The translations under genes were made by a program, and so were the position numbers. From Lunularia cruciata (taxonomy: Eukaryota > Streptophyta > Marchantiopsida > Lunulariales > Lunulariaceae): a stretch of 64,000 bases of DNA. The stretch covers positions 51,503,034 to 51,567,033 of the forward strand of contig OX419762.1 of assembly GCA_948567375.1 (NCBI GenBank). The letters run 5' to 3'. A model generated the notes under the pieces. The model was given only the letters and a program-made list of their open reading frames with translations, was not told the DNA's origin and made no database searches. Below are positions 44,896-55,568 of this stretch, one piece after another (position 1 is the stretch's first letter; each line of letters starts with the position of its first letter).

Positions 44896-47800
44896 TGTGG
44901 TGCCCACATTTTTTGTTTTTTTTTCAAAATAAAGAAGAAGAAGTGTATAGAGAAGTCAGGTTGCGCCTATATGGCCGAAGAAGGTGAAGAAAAGAGTCTT
45001 TGGGATGAAACCCAAAGTAAAGTGACTTTGGGTCATAAGGCAAAGTACTCAAAAATGCAATGTCAGCACACAACCCGAAGTAAGGAGTCTTTGTATTGGA
45101 GGGGAGCTCAACCCTAAGCGAAGTCAGTCTAACAACCTTTTGTCGGGGCGAGAAATTCAAGAAGGGACCGTTCAAAAACCGGCGGCCCATACACATGAAG
45201 TTTGATTGACAGCGGCAGGTGCATGCAAGAGGTGTGATTTCTCGGTAGAAACTCAAAGTGAAGAAAGACGAAGAAAGCGCAACTCTATAAAAATCAAACT
45301 CGCAATGACGAAATGTCAAGTAATTTTCCTTTGCCATTGAGAAGTCATCTTGCAGGTGATCGTGGGAAGGGAAATAGAGTTGGAAACGTGTTAGTGTGTA
45401 AGGGAGAAGTCGCAAGAGTGAAATCAAGAGACAGTGAGAAAGTAGGAGAGATGGGAGGAGGAAAGAAGAACTCCGAATTCACAGTGAGAAATCATGCGAT
45501 TCGGAGGTTAGATGTGATCGCTTGGATTGAAGTCTTGAGCCGACTTTAGATCACCTTCTTGGCGTGGAACTAGAACGTGAGTTTTCTAGGTTTTCTGATA
45601 GAGATCATCAAGAGCAAGTGTCTCGATGGACCCGAGGAAGAAGGGAAGAGAGGAAATCTGGCTTGCTAGATAGAGTCATATTGGAGACTAGTACTCGGGA
45701 AGGAAGTAGGCTCGGAGCAGGGGCCACATTCTTGGAGAAGGGAGAGATAGCCCAAGAAACCCAAGAGGTGAGAGATACATTCTCGTCAAAGCAAACAAAG
45801 AATGGGTACAAAGTGGAGAGTTACAAAGACCCTGTCAAGAGAGGAATTGTGAGTGCTCTGATGGCAATCCTGAAGCCGGAGAGAACAACCTATGTGATGA
45901 AACACCAAGCGGTGTCCTTTCACAAGTTGTTTGCAAGAGAACCGATCAATTGGGCGAGGTGTTTCCATGGGAGAATGCAAAAAATGGTGTGGAATCTATG
46001 GGATAAATCGCCTCCACACTATATCGTGCCGTTTGCAACTCATTTCTACCTTGGGTTGAATTTGCTGAACTCGGCGGAGCGAAATCGGATAGTGTCGCAT
46101 TTCCATCCCAATTTGAGAAAGGAGGTCAATGTAGAGGAGCAACAGTACATCCTGCAAATCAGAAGCACCGACGAGTACTACAAGAAGACAAGGAAGAATG
46201 TGGAGATCAAAGTGAGTACTCCAAACTTGAAGAAGAGAAGTCGGCAGGGCGAAGCCGAAGACACGACAAAACCTCGGAAGACCAGGAGAGGAAACTCGAG
46301 GCGAGGCATGGTGGTGATTGAGTCGTAAGATGAAGACTCGGAAGGTGACACCGAGCGCAAGACCAAAGACTTGGAACATGAGGAGGAGCCAGAGCTAACG
46401 CTACAGAGTGGAGATACAAGTAGCGATAGCAATGAGGGTGGAGAAATGATATCGGCACCGGCTGCTGCAGAAGAAGAAGAAGAAGTTCAGGCAGAGATTG
46501 AGGCCGAGGACAACACAAAGTTGGAAGATGAAGTACCCAAGGCAGAAGAAAAGATCATAGTTCAGAGGGGAGTCCACTCGAGACATAAGGCGAAGTACAA
46601 TGCAGGTCCGAGTAACATGAAGGAAGAAGCGAATGAAAGCTCAGGAAGCGAGGCGTCCGTTCTGATACGAAGACTGCAGAGAAGAAGGTGAGTATTGGAT
46701 GAACATGAAGTACAAGGAGAAGTGGCTACACAAGAAGAAGTAACCCGGAGTGATGGAGTCGAGTACCTATGGGAGGTGGTGTGTCCATTGCTGGTGAAGT
46801 TAGAGTACAAGAAGAAGGAGATGCAGTCGACTTGTCCAGAGGTAAAGACTGTCTTGCAGGTGTTGTCAAGATTAGAAGAAGAGAACTCGGAGATGAAGAA
46901 GAGTATAACCCGAGGTGAGGAGGAAAGGGAAGTACTACAAGCGGAGGCAGTAGTGAAGACTCAGGTAATTGAAGACCTGAAGAGAGAAGTGAGATATCGA
47001 GAAGATCTTGTTAAGAAGAGTGACATAGCAAGAGAAAGACAAGTAGTTGAATATGAGATCTTGAAGCAGCAGTTTGCTGATTCAAGAGTAGAAGTTATCC
47101 ATGCTATGGCGAGAGTCGTAGCAAAGGATCAAGAGCTCGATAGGGTGATTGAGAGAGTAGAGGAGAAGAAGCAACTCTGGCAAAGAGAGTTGGCAGCATG
47201 GTATAGGGAAGAAGAGAGATTACGAGATTTACTTTGTAATCAAGAGGAGAAGGTTGTACAGAAGGAGAAGGAGAAGGAGACGGTGAAAGCCAAGTTCAAA
47301 GCGGAATTGGCAATGTACAAGGAGGACTGGCTTGCAGATTGAGAGCGAGAGAGGAAGATGAGATTGGAGCCATTGAAGGAGATAGTCCTCAAGATGAACG
47401 TGATGTTGAGTACAGAGGCCAGTGTTTGAATGAAGAGATGAGGCTGCACGAGTTGAAGTTGTTGGTGCAGGAGACAAGGCGAAGATAGGCAAAAGACACT
47501 GATTTGAATGCCTTGTTGATTAGTTTAAGAACTTGTGTAGACAGGAAGATCTTAGAAGTAGAAGAAAATATTGTGATTAGATTAGACTTAGTGAAAATAG
47601 AGATAGAAAAACTTCGGAAAGATGTTAGAGCCAAACCCAAAGTAGATAACATAGGAGTGCAGATGTCTTTGGAGTTAGAGATGGAGACATTGGAGAAGAG
47701 TGGGTCAAGAGATGAAGAGTTAGATAGATTACCCACTAGTGCAATTTCAGATCAAGAAAGAGAATTGTTGGATCTGGTAGAAGAAGTAGAAGATATGAAA

Positions 47801-48677
47801 CCCAAAGATAGTGTAGTAAGAAGTAAATTTACTTCAGGTTTGGGTTTGAAAGCCGAGGAAGAAGTAGACATCGGATCGGATTAGTAACAGTTTTGAGATA
47901 TGAAGAGGCAGATATGAAGAGGTGCATTGCCATTTTGGATCTGTAGGTTAGAAAAGTTGTTGTAGAACGGTATAGTTGTTAGAACTGTCGATTGCTTCAC
48001 TATTTAAGAGTGGCATTCATAGAGAAATGTTGTTTAGTGCTCATAATTTCTGAGAATAGATAAAGCAAAGTGCTGTGAAGCAGTGTTTGTCGCTTGAGCT
48101 TGATTCCGAGTATCAACTTTGTGTTTGTGTTTGTGAATGTTTGGAGAAATTCAAAGTGCAAGTTAGTGTGCTTGTTGGATGTTGGATTCCACAACCTTGA
48201 TCTTCATTCTGTGTGTTTGATCCTGAGTGAAGTGCAATCAAAGCAATGCCTTGACAGATTTGAGAGGAATTGTAGTGTTGGTAGTATTTTGCATTTGTGA
48301 GTGCAGTGCAAAGTTGATGTGAAACAATTTCAATTGAGGAAGTTGTGTCTTCAGTGGAGGGGTAGAACACAATTCTGACGCAAAGTCATTTTGCAATGAA
48401 GTGCCATTTTTGGGAGAGCCTGAATCATCACAATCAAGATTGTTTGGAAAGATTTGATGGAGTTGTGATTAAGGAGTGTGAATTCGTGACAAGACTACAA
48501 ATCAGTGCTTGTTACTCTCTTTTGGGTGTGGTTTTTACCTGAGAGACTAAAGAAGAACTCAAGAAGAACTGAAATCGTTACTTTGCTTTGTATTTGACCA
48601 ATTTTGACTCATATCTCTACGGGAACAAACTTTACTTACCCAATTATTGCAAAAGTGATATTTGCCGGGTTGTCACA
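44896..48677 (+). mobile_element. Insert E: giant solo LTR (3.78 kb) with coding region
   Basis: Starts TGTGGTGCCCACA, ends GGGTTGTCACA, 3782 bp. TSD GAAGT (44891-44895) and GAAGC (48678-48682). The H LTR is continuous once E is removed. TATA box at 45286-45293 and the ORF series from 45313 to 47884. Confidence 0.9.
45313..47884 (+). pseudogene. Coiled-coil protein encoded inside giant LTR E
   Basis: Homolog of the D protein and the better copy in its middle. The open stretch 45564-46328 contains GIVSALMAILKPERTTYVMKH, KMVWNLWDKSPPHYIVPF and YILQIRSTDEYYKK. 46371-46691 is acidic. 46695-47342 is an uninterrupted coiled coil (LSRLEEENSEMKKS to KAELAMYKEDWLAD). 47504-47884 is the C-terminus with DQERELLDLVEEVEDM. 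Breaks: stops near 45547 and 45572, a frame change in that area, and stops at 46326, 46689, 47340 and near 47427. Function unknown. Confidence 0.65.
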
Positions 48678-48879
48678 GAAGCTTCCATCTAGAAGTTGCC
48701 TACTTGGTGTGCAAGCTAAGCTAGTTGGAAGCTTCTAGAAGGTACCTACTTGGGGTGCAAGCTAAGCTAGCTAGGAAGCTTCTTAGATACTTCCAAAATA
48801 TTCTAGGCTAATTTGGCATATTTGTTACTTCATTAGTCTTATTTAACTTCATTGCTAAATTCCATATCGTTACAAATTA

Positions 48880-49938
48880 CATCCTAGGAAGTGTAGATTC
48901 TTCCACAAGCAAGTTAAGTATTTGGATCACATTATCTACCTTGGAGGACTTGGTGTTTAGCAGACCAAGGTGGAGGCTATTGTGCATATTCCTTGGCCTT
49001 TAGATGTGAGTAGAGTGCAAGCATTCCTTGGGTTGGCAAACTTCTAGTGCCATTATGTTAGTGGACTTAGTGTCATTGCCAAGGCCTTGACAAAGCTAAC
49101 CAAGCTTACATAGGAGTGGTGTTGGGGAGATAAGTAGGAGAGAGCTTTTGTAGAGCTCAAGGAGAGGTTAACATCTGCTCCTATTTTGAGGAGACTGATC
49201 AAAGGACAACCATTCCAAGTTCACACTAATTGGAGAATGTTGGGTTGAAGTAGTGCTTACACAACATGATGATGAGGGGAAGGAGTTTGTGGTGGCCTTT
49301 GCTAATCACTCCAACAATTCAGTGGAGGCAAAGTATAGTTCATATGAGAGAGAGTGTTTGGCAATAGTATGGGTAGTAGCACATTTTTTATGTTATCTAT
49401 TTGGTAACCCATTTACTCTTATCACTAATCATCAACCATTGAAGTGGTTGATGGAATTTGATAAGCTTTAAGGAAGCTTGCATAATGGGCTCTAATTTTA
49501 TAAGAGTATGATTTCACAATTATTCATAGGCCTAGAGTGGTGAACCGTGATATAGATGGGTGAGTCAAAACCCATGTCCCAACCAACAAGATCAGACTAG
49601 AGCATGTTGGCATGGTGAGATAGATGGGGAGATGGTGCTAGGTTGGCATGCATTTGCATTTTTATGCATATTTTTTGAGGCTTTGGTGGTATCTCTCTCA
49701 ACACATATAGGAGTTATTGGGGTCATAGATCCAGAGAGTGGAGCTATTGGTACAATTCAACAAGACATTCATGATGATGTCTTAATGATAGACTATATTT
49801 GCACTAGTTATGGGTAGCATAGTTGGGGCCAAAGAGAGAGACCATGTTCTTCAGTAAGCCACATTGTTCAGATTGGAGGGCAAACACCTTTTGCATGTAT
49901 GGGAGGATGGTAGAGTGCAAGTAGTACCACTTCTATCT
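48880..49938 (+). pseudogene. RT end, RNase H and linker of MTase-gypsy copy 2
   Basis: Resumes with HPRKCRFF after H. RNase H motifs include LTQHDDEGKEFVVAFA (49253 on), YERECLAIVW and TNHQPLKWLM, where the usual TDHQ Asp is Asn. The linker VLGWHAFAFLC matches copy 1. Several TAG codons. Ends at TAG 49939-49941, shared with copy 1. Confidence 0.87.
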
Positions 49939-49941
49939 TAG

Positions 49942-50820
49942 AGCCCACAATTGGTCTATCATGTTCATGAGGAGCTAGGACATTTTAGAGTAAAGCATAC
50001 ATATAGCTTACTCTAGAGTCATTATTGGTGGTGCGGTATGTAGACCAATGTACAATAGTTTGTTGCCTGATGTGTGGTTTGTGATTGAGTTAGAGCATCA
50101 TTTAATGCTCTTATGCCACAATTACACCCACTACTTATCATGAGGTTGGATTACCATTGGAGTTTGGACTTCATTGGACCTTTATCGTTGATTGCAAGAC
50201 ATCATTGGTATGTTTTGGTGATGGTGGAGCACTTCTCTAAGTGGATTGAGCTGGGCACTTCTTGACAAGTTCAATGAAGGGATGGCTTACTTGTTCTTGG
50301 ATGAGGTTCTTGATCATTTTGGTGCGCCAATTGAGATTTTGATTGATTAGGGTACAAGGTTCTTTGAAGATTTTTAGGTCTTGTGTGACAAGGCTTTGAT
50401 TAACATCATACTATCTCCTAAGATCACCCTAAGGCAGATGGCTTAGTAGAGAGTGGTCCAAACAATGAAGAAAGAATTGCAAAAGTATGGTTTGTAGAGA
50501 GGCCACTTGGACGATTGGGATCTCTAGTTATCTTGGTTGGTCATGGGCTATCAATTCAGCCAACAAGCCTCCTTAACATCCTTCTCTCCTTACTTTCTAC
50601 TCTATGGATGAGATCTAGATTTACTTGTAGCCATTCGTCCAAATGCTACTATAGTTTTAGACTTGGATGATCTAGATGTATGGATGAGCACATGTTCTCA
50701 ATGGGCAAAGACCTTTTGAGGAGTGATGCCAATGGCCTTTGAGAACTTGGCAATTGCTCAACATAGGGATATCTTATGCTATGCTATCATTCAAGGAGGA
50801 GGTTATAGATCCTTGATCCA
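49942..50820 (+). pseudogene. Integrase of MTase-gypsy copy 2
   Basis: Zinc domain (HVHEELGHF near 49960), core start (SLDFIGPL near 50165), a region with LIDQGTRFF (stop within) and the LFGRDPD-like post-core region. Frameshifts and TAG codons throughout, including TAG at 50525-50527 shared with copy 1. Confidence 0.82.
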
Positions 50821-51198
50821 TTGATTTCATCCAGGTGACTATGTATATCTACAACAAACAACACCAATGACACTTGATGTTTCTACATGCTGCACTATCT
50901 TGAGAGTGTATGAGGTTTTTCCATCTAGAGTCCTTGTGTTAAAAGGACATGATGGTGTTGTTTGGAAGGATAATGTGAAAATTGTGCACCATGCCACCTC
51001 CCAAACATTGATGGTACTATGAACCCAAGCTTGGCACTTGTACATATAGGCTTGCGATGTATGTTATGCGGCTCTTTTGGTGGAGCTGCTATTATGTTAG
51101 TGTGTGATAACTATTCAAGAGGATGGCATATGGTATGTATGACTCCTCCCCTCATGGTGGTTCCTCAAGGACAATGGTTATGTCCTAGATGTAATTGA
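50821..51198 (+). pseudogene. C-terminal PHD finger of MTase-gypsy copy 2
   Basis: PHD fingers are C4HC3 zinc domains that usually read histone H3 tails. The integrase tail runs through a degraded stretch, then from 51058 to 51192 reads CMLCGS, then MLVCDNYSRGWHMVC, then PPLMVVPQGQWLCPRC. Spacing is C-X2-C-X11-C-X2-[Y]-X4-H-X2-C-X15-C-X2-C, exactly PHD, with the fourth ligand changed from Cys to Tyr (TAT). The invariant Trp two residues before the last Cys pair is present. A TGA at 51196-51198 ends it. Copy 1 enters the same domain at its window edge. It occupies the place where chromoviruses carry a chromodomain. Confidence 0.85.
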
Positions 51199-51370
51199 CT
51201 TATAGCTAGCTCATCTTTTATATGGCATAGATTATAGATAGGTAACTAATGATGGGGCTCGATAGCACCCAGCCTCCTGATCTTTTGCCCACCATAAGGT
51301 ATACCATATACTTGGAGTAGATAGCTATTTGGAGTTAGAAGGACCCAACGGCCAACTAGGAGGCAATTGT
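51199..51370 (+). other. 3' untranslated region of MTase-gypsy copy 2
   Basis: Between the PHD stop and the LTR. A short purine-rich run (AACTAGGAGGCAATTG) just before 51371 may be the decayed polypurine tract. No gene. Confidence 0.45.
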
Positions 51371-51930
51371 GTCACTTTAGAGTCCATGTATGACTTATAT
51401 GTGAGTTGTGCTTCTATAGTGTATGATGTTGACCACATTGTATGTTGTGTAGTGATGTATATATGCATGATAGCTATCATGCCATTTGTAACATGGCACC
51501 TAGATTGCTTGGGCTCTAGAGTAGTAGTGGTGGTAGTCAAGAGTATTTTGGTGGATACTCATAGACTACTTGTTGAAAGTCAGATTTTGTGTTTGGGGTA
51601 TTGACTACATGGTGGAGCCCACCGTCACTTGCACCATTTGCACCGTTGGGTGTGCTATCAACAAGATTATTAGGATTGAAGACCAAGGGGGAAAATTTTG
51701 AAGTGCACCTCTAAAGAACTCACTTCTTTGATGTTGAGCCTTTGAGTTCTTGGCTATGGTGGACAAAGGTTGATGAGCATCACCTGGATTCTCTTAGCTA
51801 GAGTAGGTGTGGCTTGATTGTAATTACTGCCCAATTTTTGGTAGATTGTTCAGTGATAGATCAAGTACTAATTTGATTGAATGTGATTTGAGTTGTGTGA
51901 ACAAAATGATTATTGTGGCACTTTAGAGTC
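51371..51930 (+). repeat. 3' LTR of MTase-gypsy copy 2, truncated
   Basis: Starts TGTCACTTTAGAGTCC. From about 51510 it aligns with the copy 1 5' LTR (8880 toward 8400), including the CCCACCGTCAC block. The 3' part is missing after about 51925. Confidence 0.7.
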
Positions 51931-51931
51931 C

Positions 51932-52189
51932 ATGTACAACTTATGTGTGAGTTGTGCTTCTATAGTGTATGATGTTGACAATGATGTATGTTGTGTAGCA
52001 ACATATATACACACAACAATCATTCTAAATAAAGTCTTGGTAGAAGTATGTAGTTGACTAGTATCTAGTCCAACCTACCTTCCATCTCCATCTAACACAT
52101 TTGTACTATGACATCTAAGAGCCGTGGATAAGATAGATAGTGCCTTAAAAAGTATGAAAGACTAGGAAAGCCTAATTTGGTTGCCATCT
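51932..52189 (+). repeat. Duplicate of the MTase-gypsy LTR tip, then unassigned sequence
   Basis: 51935-52030 repeats 51371-51465 (CACTTTAGAGTCCATG and GTATGATGTTGAC). From 52031 to 52189 I see nothing recognisable. Confidence 0.6.
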
Positions 52190-52600
52190 TTATGGGTCCA
52201 ACTCTACTAATGCTCCTCTAGGCTTACCAATATGTACTACATTTCTAATCACTACAATGAATGCATCTACTTGTGTTGATCTACACATGAAGTCAAGGAG
52301 ATCTCTATCACTAACATAAGATGTGGAGGCCTCAACATTCATATATGATCTCTCCTAAGCTATAGATATAGTAGCCAATCTCTAATTGCTTGATCCAAAT
52401 AGCCAAAGTTGCATCAAAAGCAAGAGAAAGTGTTTTTTTCCTACCAATTATGGTTCCTCTACCATCACTTCCACCCCTCATCCTCATGACCCATAGTTTC
52501 TTGGCCTCTTTCCATAGTAGTCCTACCATGTTTTAAATTTTGATGTAATTCAACCATTGGTCACATTACCTCTAAGTTGGTATTGATTCTCTAGAGGTAT

Positions 52601-54475
52601 TGTGGTACCCACATTTTCATTTTGGATGAGTTTTGAAGAAGAAGTGCCTTTCTGAAACCAAATTGAAACCAAATGGAGAAGAAATGAGAGGAAATTTGTA
52701 TTTTGATCAAGCCCAAGGAAATAGACTTTGTGTCAAATGAAGACGGACTCAGCCAAGATTGAAAGAGGGCAGACCCAAAGGAGGAATGGAAGTTATAGGT
52801 CGAGATTCTTGTGGGGGCTATATCTCAATGTTCAAAAGTCCAAATCAAACGTGCTATATCTTGTTGGAAGCGTCTTGTTTAGGGCTTTCCGTTGCCACCA
52901 AAATAACAAAGTTTAAAAGTTTGTAGAAGAAGTTACAAGTATTTGAGGTTTTGGGATTTACAAAGTTTAAATTTACAAAGTAGTTAAATTTACAAAGTTT
53001 AAAGTTTAAATTTACAAAGTAGTTTAGTGTCTTTGGACTTCCGACTTTGGACTTTAGGTTTACACAACTTTGGGTTAGAAGCTTCTTTGCCTCAAGATGA
53101 AGATGACTGTATCTGAGATAGTTGGACCTTGGAGTGCAATGAAGATGACTTCGGGAATCTTGCCAGAGGCATTAGAGAGAGTTGGGATAGAGAAAGAATA
53201 GATAGTTAGGATACCCATGACTTCAATTTCAGTTCAGATTGAAGATAGAACAAGAATTGAAGGAGAAGTGGCAGTAGTGAATAAACCCAAAGTGCAAGAT
53301 CAGACTGTAAGGGTCTTCGGGTCAGTAACATGAGAGATTATGGGAACATGGGTTACAAATTGAAGGCATAGATAGTGTACTCATGCTTTCAATTATAATT
53401 TGTGATGAAGATATGGTAGAATTAGCAAAGGAATTGATTGTAATTAGACCCGATGTTGCAGATGTAGGAATTCAGGTGTCATCGGACTTATTATTTGAGA
53501 CATTAGAGAAGAGTGGGTTAGGAGATAAAGAGTTAGATTAAGTCACTCCTTAGTGCAATTGTAGTTCCTAGTGTAGAAGTAGTAGAAATAGTGCAGGAAT
53601 TAGTAGAATTAGATATACCCGAAGAAGGAGAAGTAAAAGGAAGATCATCGGGTTTGGGAGCCGATGATGAGGTAGACATCAGATCGTGGTAAGTATCAAT
53701 TTTGAGATAGGAAGAGGTAGATATGAAGAGATGGATTGTTAGTTTGGATCTGCAAGTAGGAAGAGATGTTAGGAAGCGGTACATTAGTAGGAAGAACTGC
53801 CGTTTTCTTAAGTATTTAAGAGGAGCATTTGCAATCTCATGTTGTTCAGTGCTCATTATTTCTGAGAATAGATAAAGCAAAGTGTTGTGAAGAAGTGCTC
53901 ATCGCTTGAGCTTGATTCCGAGTATCAACTTTGCAATTGTGTTTGTGAGTGCTTGGAGAAATTTGAAGTGCAAGTCAGTGTGCTTGTTGGATGTTGGATT
54001 CCGCAGCCTTGATCTTCATTCTTTGTGTTCGATCCTGAGTGAAGTGCAATCGAAGCAATGCCTTGACAGATCTGAGAGGAATTGTAGTGTTGGTAGTATT
54101 TTGCATTTGTGAGTGCAGTGCAAGGTTGATGTGAAGCAATTTTGATTGAGGAAGTTGTGCCTTCAGGGGAGGGGTGGAACACAATTATAAGGCGAAGTCA
54201 TTTTGCAGTGAAGTGCCATTTTTGGGAGAGCCTGAATCATCACAATCAAGATTGTTTGGAAAGATTTGATGGAGTTGTGATTAAGAAGTGTGAATTTGTG
54301 ACAAGACTGCAAGTCAGTGCTTGTTACTCTCTTCTGGGTGTGGTTTCTACCTGAGAGATTAAAGACGCAACCAAGAAGAACTACATGTTACTGTTTGACT
54401 TTGTATTCGTATCTCTGCAGGAACAAACTTTACTTACCTGATTACCGCAAAAGTGATATTTTTTGAGTTGTCACA
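52601..54475 (+). repeat. 5' LTR of element F
   Basis: 1875 bp. Starts TGTGGTACCCACATTTT, ends TTGAGTTGTCACA. The 3' 800 bp match D and E closely (for example the AAAGCAAAGTG and GATCTTCATTCT blocks). The 5' part is short and divergent, and the coiled-coil ORF is mostly gone. Confidence 0.8.
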
Positions 54476-54482
54476 TGATTTT

Positions 54483-54500
54483 TGGCGCCGCTGCCGGGGA
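54483..54500 (+). promoter_or_regulatory. Primer binding site of element F (tRNA-Asp type)
   Basis: TGGCGCCGCTGCCGGGGA, one mismatch from the usual plant tRNA-Asp site, seven bases after the LTR end. Confidence 0.9.
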
Positions 54501-54563
54501 TACAAATCTTGGAAGTGGAAGAATACAAAGCCAAATTCAAAACTAGGTATCAACGCAATATGA

Positions 54564-54950
54564 ATGTCTGCATTGAGAGAACAACAGGAAGAGAGAGCTC
54601 AAAGACGAGCATTGCAGCGTGAAGAAGATGAACATCTGAACGTCCCATCCACTATGGACGAAACCAAACAAGAGGCATTGGACTTTCAACTCCTTCACAA
54701 AGTGCAAGAAGCCCTGCGAGAACTTGACCACAAGAAACGCAAAGGTGGTTGGCAAGGCTACTTTGCATCTCCCTCTTCATCCAAGAAGAAGAAAGAATCG
54801 AGTGGCCAAACCTATGCATTGTGGCCCAGTACACCAACTTCCCCTAGAGCTGTAAAGGAAGCTGTAAAGGAAGTTGTGTTCTTGAAGAAATTTGTTCAAG
54901 AAAATATAGCACAAACACTTACTGAAGATGAGTGTCAACATCTTCTATGA
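54564..54950 (+). CDS. Small charged protein in element F, gag-like start (unrecognised)
   Basis: An intact 128-codon frame right after the leader, beginning MSALREQQEERAQRRALQRE and ending TEDECQHLL, stop at 54948-54950. It is very rich in charged residues, with a Lys/Ser stretch (PSSSKKKKESS). Its place after the primer site suggests the N-terminal part of gag. It has no zinc knuckle or protease. It runs into the truncated 3' LTR only five bases later, so the original gene was probably longer and was cut by a deletion. Confidence 0.55.
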   Translation: MSALREQQEERAQRRALQREEDEHLNVPSTMDETKQEALDFQLLHKVQEALRELDHKKRKGGWQGYFASPSSSKKKKESSGQTYALWPSTPTSPRAVKEAVKEVVFLKKFVQENIAQTLTEDECQHLL

Positions 54951-54954
54951 ATGA

Positions 54955-55568
54955 TTCAAAGTGCTGTGAAGCAGTGCTTGTCGCTTGGGCTTGATTCCGA
55001 GTATCAACTTTGCAATTGTGTTTGTGAGTGTTTGGAGAAATTCAAAGTGCAAGTCAGTGTGCTTGTTGGATGTTGGATTCCATAGCCTTGATCTTCATTT
55101 TGTGTGTTTGATCCTTAGTGAAGTGCATCGGAGCAATGCCTTGACAGATCTGAGAGGAATTGTAGTGTTGGTAGTATTCTGCATTTGTGAGTGCAGCACA
55201 AAGTTGATGTGAAGCAATTTTGATCGAGGAAGTTGTGCCTTTAGTGGAGGGGTGGAACACAATTTTGAGGCAAAGTAGTTTTGCAGTGAAGTGTCATTTT
55301 TGGGAGAGCCTGAATCATCACAATCAAGATTGTTTGGAAAGATTTGATGGAGTTGTCATTATAGAGTGTTAATTTGTGACAAGATTGTGAGTCATTGCTT
55401 GTTACTCTCTTCTGGGTGTGGTTTCTACTTGAGAGATTAAAGACACAACCAAGAAGAACTACTTGTTACTGTTTGACTTTGTACTTGACCAATTCTGACT
55501 CGTATCTCTGTGGGAACAAACTTTACTTACCCGATTACCGCAAAAGTGATATTTGCCGAGTTGTCATA
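54955..55568 (+). repeat. Truncated 3' LTR of element F
   Basis: Begins at AAAGTGCTGTGAAGCAG, inside the LTR, and continues to GTTGTCATA. About 90 percent alike by eye to 53880-54475. Confidence 0.82.

Larger units (their letters stand above)
27251..48874 (-). mobile_element. Element H: chromovirus (Ty3/gypsy), heavily nested
   Basis: Two 400-bp LTRs (27251-27650 and 44687-48874, the latter holding insert E). Perfect TSD AATTA (27246-27250 and 48875-48879). Minus strand, with an initiator-Met primer site at 44685-44674 and polypurine tract at 27651. Internal coding pieces run from gag at 44660 to 42015, then a solo LTR with element B, then 29501 to 27660 with integrase and chromodomain. All coding parts are decayed. 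Confidence 0.9.
44687..48874 (-). repeat. 5' LTR of element H, split by insert E
   Basis: 44687-44895 and 48683-48874 together make about 401 bp, matching the left LTR at 400 bp. Confidence 0.9.
9793..51930 (+). mobile_element. MTase-gypsy copy 2, split by nested insertions
   Basis: Pieces in order are: 9793-10321 and 10741-10779 (5' LTR), 10782-10801 and 11485-13247 (primer site, leader, gag), 23193-24142 (gag end and protease), 24824-27250 (protease, methyltransferase, RT), 48875-51198 (RT, RNase H, integrase, PHD) and 51371-51930 (3' LTR). Joining them across the insertions gives a sequence collinear with copy 1. It is more AT-rich and carries many more nonsense changes than copy 1, so it is older. 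No outer TSD can be checked because both LTR outer ends are disturbed. Confidence 0.88.
52601..55568 (+). mobile_element. Element F: minimal giant-LTR retroelement with primer site
   Basis: Perfect TSD GGTAT (52596-52600 and 55569-55573). Layout: 5' LTR 52601-54475 (shortened relative to D and E), primer site 54483-54500, one ORF 54564-54950, then a 3' LTR lacking its first part (54955-55568, ending GTTGTCATA). This copy proves that the 3.78-kb units are LTRs. It lacks pol, so it is non-autonomous or deleted. Confidence 0.85.
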
